64,000 bases of DNA from Janthinobacterium sp. UMAB-56 (GTDB lineage Bacteria > Pseudomonadota > Gammaproteobacteria > Burkholderiales > Burkholderiaceae_D), in contig NZ_LT607654.1 in assembly GCF_900095265.1 (NCBI RefSeq), positions 263,535 through 327,534 of the forward strand. The letters run 5' to 3'. A program made the position numbers and the translations under genes. A model generated the notes under the pieces. It worked only from the letters and a program-made list of their open reading frames with translations, made no database searches and was not told the DNA's origin. Shown in pieces: positions 56,209 through 64,000 of the stretch (position 1 is its first letter; each line of letters starts with the position of its first letter).

Positions 56209-57891
56209 TCAGTACTCCCGCAATGCGCGCGCCAGGATGGCGGCGCAATCGGTGCCGGCCGGCAAGCGCCCATATGCCCCGCCCGGCGCCTGCACCAGGC
56301 GCGACTGCAGGAACGCTTGCGCAACAAACGCTGGCGCATGGCGCAGCAGCAAGGCGGCCTGCACGGCCAGCACGATGCGCTCCGTTAAATGGCGCGCGCC
56401 GCATTCCTCCAGTTGCGGCCCGTCCAGGTCGGCCAGCAACCGCGCACGGCAGGCAGAAAAAGCAGCATCGCCATCGCCGGCCAGCGCCAGCTCGGCCGCC
56501 AGCGCCGCGCGCGCGGCCGGCGACTTGCCGAAGGCGCGCAAGACGTCGAGGCACATGACGTTGCCCGAACCTTCCCATATCGAGTTGACGGGCAGTTCGC
56601 GGTACAGACGCGCCAACGGCGCATCTTCCACGTAACCGCTGCCGCCCAGCACCTCCATGGCCTCCGCGCCGAAACCGGGACCGCGCTTGCATATCCAGTA
56701 TTTGCCGGCCGGCGTGAGCACGCGCGCCAGCATCGCTTGCTGCGGATCGTCCTTTTCATCGAAACAGCGGGCCAGGCGCAGCGCAAACGCCGTCGCGGCC
56801 TCGGATTCGAGCGCCAGGTCGGCCAGCACGTTTTGCATCAGCGGCTGCCCGGCCAGCGGCTTACCGAACACGGCCCGCTGGCGCGCATGGTGCAATGCCT
56901 GCGTCAGGGCGGCGCGCATGATGCCGGCGCTGCCCAGCACGCAATCGAGGCGCGTATGGCTGGCCATTTCCAGGATGGTGGGAATGCCCCGCCCGGGCTG
57001 CCCCACCAGCCAGCCGTAGGCGTTGGTAAATTCCACTTCCGACGACGCATTCGAGCGGTTGCCCAGCTTATCCTTCAGGCGCTGCACGCGGATGGCATTG
57101 CGACTGCCGTCCGGCAGGTAGCGCGGCAGGAAAAAGCACGACAATCCCCCCTCTTGTGCCTGTGCCAGGATCAGATGGGCGTCGCACTGCGGCGCCGAGA
57201 AAAACCATTTGTGACCGACGATGCGCCAGGCGCCGCCGGCCTCGGCGCCGAACAGGGCCCGCGCCTCGTCCGGCGGCACGGGCACGGCGCGCGTGGTGTT
57301 GCTGCGCACGTCGGAACCGCCCTGCTTTTCCGTCATGCCCATGCCGACCAGGGCGCCGCGTTTCTGTTCCACCGGCAAAGAGCGGGGATCGTATTCGCGC
57401 GACAGAATTTTCGGCAGCCAGTGCTGCGCGATGTGCGGCAGATCCGGCGCCTGACGCAAGGCCGGCACCGATGCATACGTCATCGTCACGGGACACTGGG
57501 TGCCGTTTTCCACCTGCCCCACTAATAGATAGGCGGCCGCACGCGCCACCTGGGCGCCGGCACCGGGCGAGACCCAGGGCGATGAGTGCGCGCCAGCGCC
57601 AACGAGGATGGCCATCAGCTCATGCCAGGCCGGATGGAACAGCACCTCGTCGATGCGGCGCCCAGCCCGGTCGAACTGCTGCAGCTCGGGCGTATGGATA
57701 TTGGCCAGGCGCGCCAGCGCATAGGTCTCGGCGCGGCCCAGCTTTTCACCCAGCGCGTCGAGCTCCTGCAAGGCCGCGCCGCCGCCCTCGCGCAGCAGCG
57801 CTTCGATCAGCGCCGGGTCGCAGGCGAACAGATTGACGTTTTCAAAGGGCGTGGCCTGGTTGAAAACCTCATGCGTGTCAAAGGCATTCAT
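56209..57891 (-). CDS. aidB: Acyl-CoA dehydrogenase, AidB-like
   Basis: A 560-residue flavoprotein of the acyl-CoA dehydrogenase superfamily, closest to AidB by length and by MGMTEKQGGSDVRSNTTRA, HKWFFSAPQCDAH and RLKDKLGNRSNASSEVEF. AidB binds DNA and is part of the adaptive response to alkylation in E. coli; other members act on acyl-CoAs. GSGYVEDAPLARLYRE and NSIWEGSGNVMCLDVLRA give the catalytic C-terminal region. GGGAG precedes the ATG at 57891. AlkB is also in this window but not adjacent. Confidence 0.88.
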   Translation of the reverse strand: MNAFDTHEVFNQATPFENVNLFACDPALIEALLREGGGAALQELDALGEKLGRAETYALARLANIHTPELQQFDRAGRRIDEVLFHPAWHELMAILVGAGAHSSPWVSPGAGAQVARAAAYLLVGQVENGTQCPVTMTYASVPALRQAPDLPHIAQHWLPKILSREYDPRSLPVEQKRGALVGMGMTEKQGGSDVRSNTTRAVPVPPDEARALFGAEAGGAWRIVGHKWFFSAPQCDAHLILAQAQEGGLSCFFLPRYLPDGSRNAIRVQRLKDKLGNRSNASSEVEFTNAYGWLVGQPGRGIPTILEMASHTRLDCVLGSAGIMRAALTQALHHARQRAVFGKPLAGQPLMQNVLADLALESEAATAFALRLARCFDEKDDPQQAMLARVLTPAGKYWICKRGPGFGAEAMEVLGGSGYVEDAPLARLYRELPVNSIWEGSGNVMCLDVLRAFGKSPAARAALAAELALAGDGDAAFSACRARLLADLDGPQLEECGARHLTERIVLAVQAALLLRHAPAFVAQAFLQSRLVQAPGGAYGRLPAGTDCAAILARALREY

Positions 57892-58192
57892 GGGAGTCTC
57901 CCGCGATTTGTTATCATGGCGCCCTGGCCATCCCTGGCGCACCGTCAACACCGTCTGCCAGCCAGACTAGCGCAAAGCGCATGGTGGGGCAAGCGCGGCA
58001 GTGGATGCAAGCGCAGATAAATGTTTCCGCGTGGAATTGAAATACCTGCGCCTGTCGCGCGCGACGATTTTTTCATGGAAGGCAGGAATATTTACAAAAC
58101 CTGAAGCAATGTTGCTCTATTTCATGTAATCGGGGGCTTTTCAATGATACATTTCGTGTGGATAGCGTTCCGATAGCGAGCTGCCGCCCACT

Positions 58193-60025
58193 ATGGAACA
58201 CGTCACGCACGATGCACTCTTTCCGTTGGCGCCCTGCCCTGCAGCGCGCGCCGGCACAGATAACAAAAAGGTAAAAGCCAGCACGATGTTTTCCAGTACC
58301 CCATCCGCCGCCCACCGCGAGGCTCGCCACGAGTTGGACAACCTCATGGAAGAGGCCGGCGACGTCGTGTTCCGGCTCGATACGGACGGCCTGATCCTGT
58401 TCGCCAGCAAGCGTGCGGCCACCCTGTTTTGCGCACCCTCTGGCTTGTGCGGCCATTTGCTGTTGCCGCTGGCCACCGAAGCGTCGCGCGCCGCCCTGCA
58501 AGCGGCGCTGGAAGACGCCCTGGAAGAACCGGGCCGTCTGGAAGTGCGCCTGCAAACGCCGGACCAGGAAATCTGGTTCGAACTGCGCCTGTCTTCTTAT
58601 ATGAATGCGGCCGGCATCGCCGAATTGCTGGTGGTCGGCCGCGACACCTCGGCCCAGCACAGTACGGAAGAGCGTTTGCGCCACATGGCCACGCACGATG
58701 CGCTCACCGGCTTGCCGAACCGCTTGCTGCTGTCGGACCGCATCCGCATGGTGATCGCCCAGGCCGCCCGTTCGGGCCAGGGTTTTTCGGTCGCCACCAT
58801 CGGCCTAGATGGCTTTAAAAAGGTCAACGATGGCCTGGGTCACCCCGTCGGCGACGCCGTGCTGCGCCTGGCCGCGGCGCGCCTGCGCAAGACCCTGCGC
58901 GACAGCGACACCCTGGCGCGCGTGGGCGGCGATGAATTCGTCGCCGTGCTGCCCGGCAGCACCACCGACGCGCAGATCAAGCTGGTGACGGGCCGCCTGC
59001 TGGCCACCCTGCAGGCGCCGTTCGAAGTCGATGGCCACACGATCTACGTGGGCGCGTCCGTCGGCGTGGCGATCTATCCGCTGCACGCGGAAGATGAAGT
59101 GCGCCTGGTGGCGCTGGCCGATGCGGCCATGTCGCGCGCCAAGGAAACGGGCAAGGCCCGCTGCCTGGTCTACAGCCCGCGCCTCAACGGCCCGTCGGAA
59201 CACGATATTTCGCTGGAAGCTGCCATGTTCCAGGCCGTGCGCGAAGGCGAATTTCTGCTCTTTTACCAGCCCATCGTCGATGCGCACACACGGCAGATCC
59301 AGGGTTTCGAAACCCTGATGCGCTGGAAGCACCCGACCCTGGGCCTGGTGCCGCCCGTGCGCTTCATCCCGATCGCCGAAGCCAATGGCCTGATCAACCT
59401 GCTGGGCGCCTGGGCGCTGAAGGCGGCCTGCGTGCAGCTCAAGCAGTTCCAGGAAGTGGCCAGGCGACCGCTGTACATCTCCGTCAACATCAGCCCGCGC
59501 CAGTTCCGCAATGACAAATTCCTCGACGTGCTCGACGACGCCATCGCCTTTTCGGGACTCTCCGGCGAACACCTGGTGCTGGAAATCACGGAAGGCACCC
59601 TGATGATCGACCCCGTGCATGCGGAAACCATCCTCGTCAAGATGACGGAGCGCCGCGCGCGCATTGCCATCGACGATTTCGGCACCGGCTATTCTTCGCT
59701 CGCGTATCTGAAGCGCTTCCCCATTTCCGTGCTGAAGATCGACCGCACCTTCATCAAGGACTTGCCCGAATCGAGCAAGGATGCCGCCATCTGCAACACC
59801 ATTCTCGATCTGGCCAAGCATTTGAATTTGTCGGTGGTGGCCGAGGGCGTGGAGACCGAGGAGCAAATGCACTTCATGGAATCGCGCGGCTGCCAGTACG
59901 TGCAAGGCTACCTGACGGGTAAGCCGATGCCGGCCCACGCCGCCCTATCGGCCTTGAGCGAAAAAAACCATGCGGCGCTGGTGCCGGCGCCGTCTGCCAA
60001 TGCGCTGCGCGGAGGTGTGCAATGA
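58193..60025 (+). CDS. PAS-GGDEF-EAL cyclic di-GMP protein
   Basis: A 610-residue protein with a PAS domain (about 45-155), a GGDEF domain (about 165-325; VGGDEF intact) and an EAL domain (about 340-590). The EAL signature reads ETL in QGFETLMRW, with the catalytic acids present in NISPRQF, EITEGTLM and IAIDDFGTGYSSL, so phosphodiesterase activity is likely. It may both make and break cyclic di-GMP. The first ATG has a weak site; an internal ATG at 58286 is an alternative. Its stop overlaps the next gene start (ATGA). Confidence 0.9.
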   Translation: MEHVTHDALFPLAPCPAARAGTDNKKVKASTMFSSTPSAAHREARHELDNLMEEAGDVVFRLDTDGLILFASKRAATLFCAPSGLCGHLLLPLATEASRAALQAALEDALEEPGRLEVRLQTPDQEIWFELRLSSYMNAAGIAELLVVGRDTSAQHSTEERLRHMATHDALTGLPNRLLLSDRIRMVIAQAARSGQGFSVATIGLDGFKKVNDGLGHPVGDAVLRLAAARLRKTLRDSDTLARVGGDEFVAVLPGSTTDAQIKLVTGRLLATLQAPFEVDGHTIYVGASVGVAIYPLHAEDEVRLVALADAAMSRAKETGKARCLVYSPRLNGPSEHDISLEAAMFQAVREGEFLLFYQPIVDAHTRQIQGFETLMRWKHPTLGLVPPVRFIPIAEANGLINLLGAWALKAACVQLKQFQEVARRPLYISVNISPRQFRNDKFLDVLDDAIAFSGLSGEHLVLEITEGTLMIDPVHAETILVKMTERRARIAIDDFGTGYSSLAYLKRFPISVLKIDRTFIKDLPESSKDAAICNTILDLAKHLNLSVVAEGVETEEQMHFMESRGCQYVQGYLTGKPMPAHAALSALSEKNHAALVPAPSANALRGGVQ

Positions 60026-61518
60026 ATCCAGGCCATTTCACGGTGCCGACACAACTCGGCAAAAACACTCTGGAGCTGCTGTGGGCGCGCACGCGCCAGC
60101 AGGGCGACATGCCCGGCTTCGCCAAAGCCATCAGCGCCATCCTGGGCGCCATGCGCGGCGAGGATGACCACGAATTCGATATCACGCAAACGGTGTTGTC
60201 CGACCCTGTCCTCACGCACAAGGTGCTCAGGCTGGCCAACAGCGGCATGTATTCGGCCTTCGGCCAGCGCGTCAACACGGTCTCGAAGGCCGTGCTGGTA
60301 CTGGGCATCGACGCCATCGGCCACCTGGCGCTGGGCCTGAAACTGATCGAGGAACTGTCGCAGGCTTCGCCTGATTCGGTCAGCGCCCACGTGGAAATGG
60401 AGAAGGCCGTGCTGGCCGGGATGGTGGCGCAGCAGGTGGCCACCAGCGCCGGCAGCCTGCAGGCGGAACAGGCCGTGGTCTGCTCGATGCTGCACACCCT
60501 GGGCCGCATGATGGTGACGTTCTACATGACGGACTTCTGGGCGCGCATGCAGGCGCATGCGGGTCCCGGCAACGAAGCGGCCGCCGCGCGCGAGATCCTC
60601 GGCCTGTCGCTGCCGGAAGTGGGCTATGCCACGGCCGCCCACTGGGGCTTGCCGCAGCACCTGATCAACGGCATGCATCCGATGGACCCGTCGCCCGACA
60701 ATTCGCCCGTCAGCGGCGCCGACTGGATGGCCGGCTTGTCGACGATGGCAGCGCGCTGCGCCGACTCGCTGTGGCATGACGATGCGGCCGGCGCGGCGCA
60801 GGTGCATGCGCTGATTGACGACTATGCGGGCACCCTGGGCATCACCACGACGGATCTGGTGGTGGCGGTGGACAAGGCCAAGGCGATGGCGGCGGCCGAC
60901 CTGTCGATTGCGCCCCTGTCGAAACCGGCCGAGCGGCGCGCGCGCCAGCTCGCTTCGACGCGCCTGCGTGCCGAGGGCAACCGCGTGCTGATCGGCGGCC
61001 TGGCCGACCTGCGCAGCGCCATCGGCAGCGCCAGCCCGGGCCAGATGGTCTCGATGGCGCTCGAAACACTGCACCAGGGCTTCGATTTTTCGCGCTCGGT
61101 GGCATTCGTGCGCAACCACAGGGATCATTTGTACTCGGCGCGCATCAGCATGGGCGAAGGCATGGCCGACCTGCAGGACCTGATGGTGTTTGGCGATGCG
61201 TATGAGCCGAACGTCTTCCACGCGGCCCTCAATAGCGACCGCGTGATCTTCATCGATAACGCGCGCGACCCCAAATTTGCCGCCAAGTTGCCGCAATGGT
61301 GGAAATCCACCCTGTCCGAGGCGCGCAGCTTCGTCGTGCTGCCCCTGTCGGCAAACGGCCACCCCACGGGATTTTTATACGGCGACTGGGACGACAGCTT
61401 CCCGCCGATCCAGCTGAACCAGACGGAATTCAACCTGATCAACGATATCCGGGCGTTATTGGTGCAGTCGGTAGAGATGCGCCATCAATTGGAATTGGTG
61501 GCGAACAAGGTAGCGTGA
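60022..61518 (+). CDS. HDOD-GAF signalling protein
   Basis: A 498-residue protein with an N-terminal HDOD domain (about 25-220) containing TVLSDPVLTHKVLRLANSG and the long helical scaffold, and a C-terminal GAF-like domain (about 340-490). HDOD domains are catalytically dead relatives of HD hydrolases used in signalling and cell-cycle control. The ATG overlaps the stop of the cyclic di-GMP protein gene by four bases, so the two are made together and probably act in one signalling unit. Confidence 0.86.
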   Translation: MNPGHFTVPTQLGKNTLELLWARTRQQGDMPGFAKAISAILGAMRGEDDHEFDITQTVLSDPVLTHKVLRLANSGMYSAFGQRVNTVSKAVLVLGIDAIGHLALGLKLIEELSQASPDSVSAHVEMEKAVLAGMVAQQVATSAGSLQAEQAVVCSMLHTLGRMMVTFYMTDFWARMQAHAGPGNEAAAAREILGLSLPEVGYATAAHWGLPQHLINGMHPMDPSPDNSPVSGADWMAGLSTMAARCADSLWHDDAAGAAQVHALIDDYAGTLGITTTDLVVAVDKAKAMAAADLSIAPLSKPAERRARQLASTRLRAEGNRVLIGGLADLRSAIGSASPGQMVSMALETLHQGFDFSRSVAFVRNHRDHLYSARISMGEGMADLQDLMVFGDAYEPNVFHAALNSDRVIFIDNARDPKFAAKLPQWWKSTLSEARSFVVLPLSANGHPTGFLYGDWDDSFPPIQLNQTEFNLINDIRALLVQSVEMRHQLELVANKVA

Positions 61519-61525
61519 GAAAGCC

Positions 61526-61556
61526 TGGCCAAACCTACGGCGCGTCGGTTTGGTCA
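61526..61556. terminator. Hairpin between HDOD and aroC genes
   Basis: A ten-base stem with one mismatch around CCAAACC/GGTTTGG and an eleven-base loop, between two convergent genes. It lacks a good T run, so termination may be weak. Confidence 0.4.
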
Positions 61557-61592
61557 GATGTCGCTAGCGTCTTTGTTCAGCGACAAATTTAA

Positions 61593-62687
61593 TCACTTCA
61601 ACTTCGGCGTACTCACGCTGACATCGCCGCATTGCGCGCGGTGCATCAGGGCGTGGTCGATCAGCACCAGCGCCAGCATGGCTTCGGCGATCGGCGTGGC
61701 GCGGATGCCCACGCACGGGTCGTGACGGCCGAACGTTTCCACCATCACGGGATTGCCTTCCTTATCGATCGAACGGCGCGGGGTGCGAATCGACGAGGTC
61801 GGCTTGATGGCGATCGAAACACTGACATCCTGCCCCGTCGAAATACCGCCGAGCACGCCGCCCGCGTTATTGCCGATAAAACCTTCCGGCGTCAGTTCGT
61901 CGCCATGCTCGGAACCCTTTTGCGCCACCGAGTCGAAGCCGGCGCCGATTTCCACGCCCTTGACGGCATTGATGCCCATCATGGCGTAGGCGATGTCGGC
62001 GTCGAGCTTGTCGTAGATGGGCTGGCCCAGGCCCACCGGCACGTTTTGCGCAATCACGTCGATGCGCGCGCCGATGGAATCGCCGTCGCGGCGTAATTGG
62101 TCCATGGCCGCTTCCATGCGCGCGATCAGGTCCGCATCGCCGCTGGCGGCGAAGAAGGGATTCGCATGCACATGCTCCCAGGACTGGAATGGCACGGCAA
62201 TGTCGCCCAGTTGGCTCATGCAGCCCTTGAACGTGGTGCCGTACTGCTGCAGCAGCCATTTCTTGGCAATCGCCGCCGCGCCCACGACGGGCGCCGTCAG
62301 GCGCGCCGAAGAGCGCCCGCCGCCGCGCGGATCGCGCACGCCGTATTTATGCCAGTAGGTATAGTCGGCGTGGCCAGGGCGGAAGCTTTCCGCGATATTG
62401 CCGTAATCCTTGCTGCGCTGGTCTTCATTGCGGATCAGCAGCGCGATGGGCGTACCCGTCGTCACGCCCTGGTACACGCCGGAGAGGATTTCCACCGTAT
62501 CCGATTCCTGGCGCTGCGTCACGTGGCGCGACGTACCCGGCTTGCGGCGATCCAGCTCGGGCTGGATATCGGCTTCCGACAGGATCAAGCCCGGCGGGCA
62601 ACCATCGATCACGCAGCCGATGGCCGGGCCATGCGATTCGCCGAAAGTGGTAACAGTAAACAGTTTGCCAAAAGAATTGCCGGACAT
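61593..62687 (-). CDS. aroC: Chorismate synthase
   Basis: A 364-residue FMN-dependent enzyme that makes chorismate from EPSP, the last step of the shikimate route. Family signatures are [18 protein letters not shown] at residues 12-29, [15 protein letters not shown] and [10 protein letters not shown], and the late [17 protein letters not shown]. The length fits. It stands alone, convergent with the signalling pair. Confidence 0.97.
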   Translation of the reverse strand: MSGNSFGKLFTVTTFGESHGPAIGCVIDGCPPGLILSEADIQPELDRRKPGTSRHVTQRQESDTVEILSGVYQGVTTGTPIALLIRNEDQRSKDYGNIAESFRPGHADYTYWHKYGVRDPRGGGRSSARLTAPVVGAAAIAKKWLLQQYGTTFKGCMSQLGDIAVPFQSWEHVHANPFFAASGDADLIARMEAAMDQLRRDGDSIGARIDVIAQNVPVGLGQPIYDKLDADIAYAMMGINAVKGVEIGAGFDSVAQKGSEHGDELTPEGFIGNNAGGVLGGISTGQDVSVSIAIKPTSSIRTPRRSIDKEGNPVMVETFGRHDPCVGIRATPIAEAMLALVLIDHALMHRAQCGDVSVSTPKLK

Positions 62688-63111
62688 AGTAGGAAGTGTG
62701 AAAGACTGGAAAACTCAATTCTACCAGCCTGCGGGGCAGGCCATGCCGCTAATGCCACGCCCAGGCCCGATATTGCCCCGCGCTTATCCGCATTTTTACA
62801 TCCCGTGTATTTTTTCATATAAAAAACATCAGATATGAGTTGTAATCATGCAATGCGAGAAATATTGCTCTGCAGAATAGATTTAAAAAAACATTTTGCT
62901 TATTAAATAGCTATATACTTGGATCAAAGCGCGCAGCACAATACTGCTTGCCAAACCAGATTCTGGCTGCGCCGAGAGCACGTCAAAAAATGCCCAGGGC
63001 TAGGCGTCGTTGCCGAAGACAGTACGCAAGTACGGCGAGGCAACGCAACAACGCCATGGGCTTTTTGTGACGCGCTCGTAAAAATATCGAGTCATCCTGG
63101 AGAAGCTATAC
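62688..63111. other. AT-rich divergent intergenic region
   Basis: About 420 bases between aroC and the receiver protein. It contains a strongly AT-rich block at about 62810-62925 that could hold promoters for both sides. GGAG lies ten bases before the receiver ATG. I see no gene here. Confidence 0.5.
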
Positions 63112-64000
63112 ATGCCCGCACCGATCATCCCCCTTGACGCCAACAAGGACGATCACGACGACCTGGTATTCCTCGATGAGCAACCAGCGGCGCCGCCGGC
63201 CGTCGCACCGCGCAGCGTCTGGCGGGTGATGATCATCGACGACGATGAAGACGTCCACTCCACCACCACTTTCGCCCTGGGCAACCTGGAAATGCAGCAT
63301 CGGCCGCTGGAATTCGTGCATGCTTATTCGGCCGGCCAGGCGCGCGAAATGCTCAAGCATGAAGACGATATCGCCGTCATCCTGCTCGACGTGGTGATGG
63401 AACAGGATGACGCGGGCCTGCACCTGGTGCGCTACATCCGCGAAACCCTCAAAATGACGGACGTGCGCATCATCCTGCGCACGGGCCAGCCCGGCTATGC
63501 GCCGGAAATCGACGCCATCCGCGATTTCGACATCAACGACTACAAGACCAAGTCCGAACTGACGCGCATCAAGCTGTTTACCACGGTGACGGCGGCCATC
63601 CGCTCGTACGAGCAGATACGCTCGATCAGCAGCAGTCAACGCGGCCTTGACCGTATCGTGCATGCCAGCACGCAGCTGATGGCGCTGCACGGCGTGCAGA
63701 ATTTCTCGGCTGGCGTGCTGGCGCAGATCGCCGACCTGCTGGGCATCCGCGCCGACGGCGTGCTGTGCGTACAGGACTTGCAAGACAACGGCTCCCGGGA
63801 ACTGCTCGTCTCGGCCTGCACGGGCAGCTTTTCCAGCTTGCCACACAGCGCCCTGTGCGGCCTGCAGAATCCGCGCGTGATGGCCGCCATCGAGCACACC
63901 ATGGCGCAGCGGCGCAATGTGTACGCGCACGACTACGCCACCCTGTACTTCGCGGGCAAGGCCAGCCGCGATGCGGCCGCCTACCTGGTGCTGCCGCGCC
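63112..64000 (+). CDS. Response regulator with DUF3369 domain (cut by window end)
   Basis: The first 296 residues of a protein that runs past the window. After a 35-residue acidic, Pro-rich leader comes a receiver domain (VMIIDDDEDVHS for the acidic pocket, ILLDVVME with the phosphorylated Asp), then a DUF3369 region with a GAF-like fold (SSQRGLDRIVHASTQLMALHG). In known proteins this pair is followed by an HD-GYP or similar output for cyclic di-GMP, so that is expected beyond the edge. No kinase gene is visible on this side. Confidence 0.85.
   Translation, partial: MPAPIIPLDANKDDHDDLVFLDEQPAAPPAVAPRSVWRVMIIDDDEDVHSTTTFALGNLEMQHRPLEFVHAYSAGQAREMLKHEDDIAVILLDVVMEQDDAGLHLVRYIRETLKMTDVRIILRTGQPGYAPEIDAIRDFDINDYKTKSELTRIKLFTTVTAAIRSYEQIRSISSSQRGLDRIVHASTQLMALHGVQNFSAGVLAQIADLLGIRADGVLCVQDLQDNGSRELLVSACTGSFSSLPHSALCGLQNPRVMAAIEHTMAQRRNVYAHDYATLYFAGKASRDAAAYLVLPR

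Noticed and set aside
62930-63110. Possible cyclic di-GMP riboswitch before the receiver gene
   Set aside because: Words such as ACGCAA occur, but the two-stem GEMM layout and its conserved junction bases are not present.

Overview
The window is high-GC chromosomal DNA from a Gram-negative betaproteobacterium. The Burkholderiales-type trimeric porin, monomeric isocitrate dehydrogenase, class D beta-lactamase and the gloB / methyltransferase / rnhA / dnaQ / tRNA-Val block suggest Oxalobacteraceae, with Janthinobacterium or a close relative the best guess. That assignment comes from protein style and gene order, not from a database search.

Left part (1-12.5 kb): a DUF885 peptidase-like protein; a glycoside hydrolase family 3 lipoprotein divergent from an AraC regulator; and a complete 3-hydroxybenzoate/gentisate operon on the minus strand (hydroxylase, gentisate dioxygenase, fumarylpyruvate hydrolase, MFS importer, maleylpyruvate isomerase, porin) divergent from its LysR regulator. 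From 12.5 to 16.3 kb there are small genes, two coupled secreted proteins of unknown role and an iron-sulfur photolyase of the (6-4) type.

Middle (16.3-36.5 kb): a class D beta-lactamase, an overlapping unknown gene and a bifunctional class A penicillin-binding protein in one direction; folE2 behind two matching palindromes; alkB; a GntR-SDR-racemase operon; a thioesterase; an aromatic amino-acid permease; a 536-residue protein of unknown function; a chemoreceptor followed by APS kinase and a sulfotransferase; a PAS-GAF-GGDEF protein; and icd.

Accessory segment (about 36.5-48.5 kb): between icd and tRNA-Val the composition is lower in GC and the spacers hold gene debris (an MFS tail, a frameshifted superfamily 1 helicase piece, an IS3-type transposase tail). 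Its genes are a LysR / Tat-exported hydrolase / MFS / cyclophilin-like set, a GNAT and a P-loop kinase, an amidase, a flavin amine oxidase, a racemase coupled to a lipoprotein, and an AraC regulator. The tRNA-Val 3' end faces this segment, as expected for a genomic island, but no integrase is present.

Right part (48.5-64 kb): housekeeping genes (dnaQ, rnhA, gloB, malate synthase, cold-shock protein, upp, an AidB-like acyl-CoA dehydrogenase, aroC) and a signalling group: an Hpt protein, a PAS-GGDEF-EAL protein overlapping an HDOD-GAF protein, and a receiver-DUF3369 protein cut by the window end.
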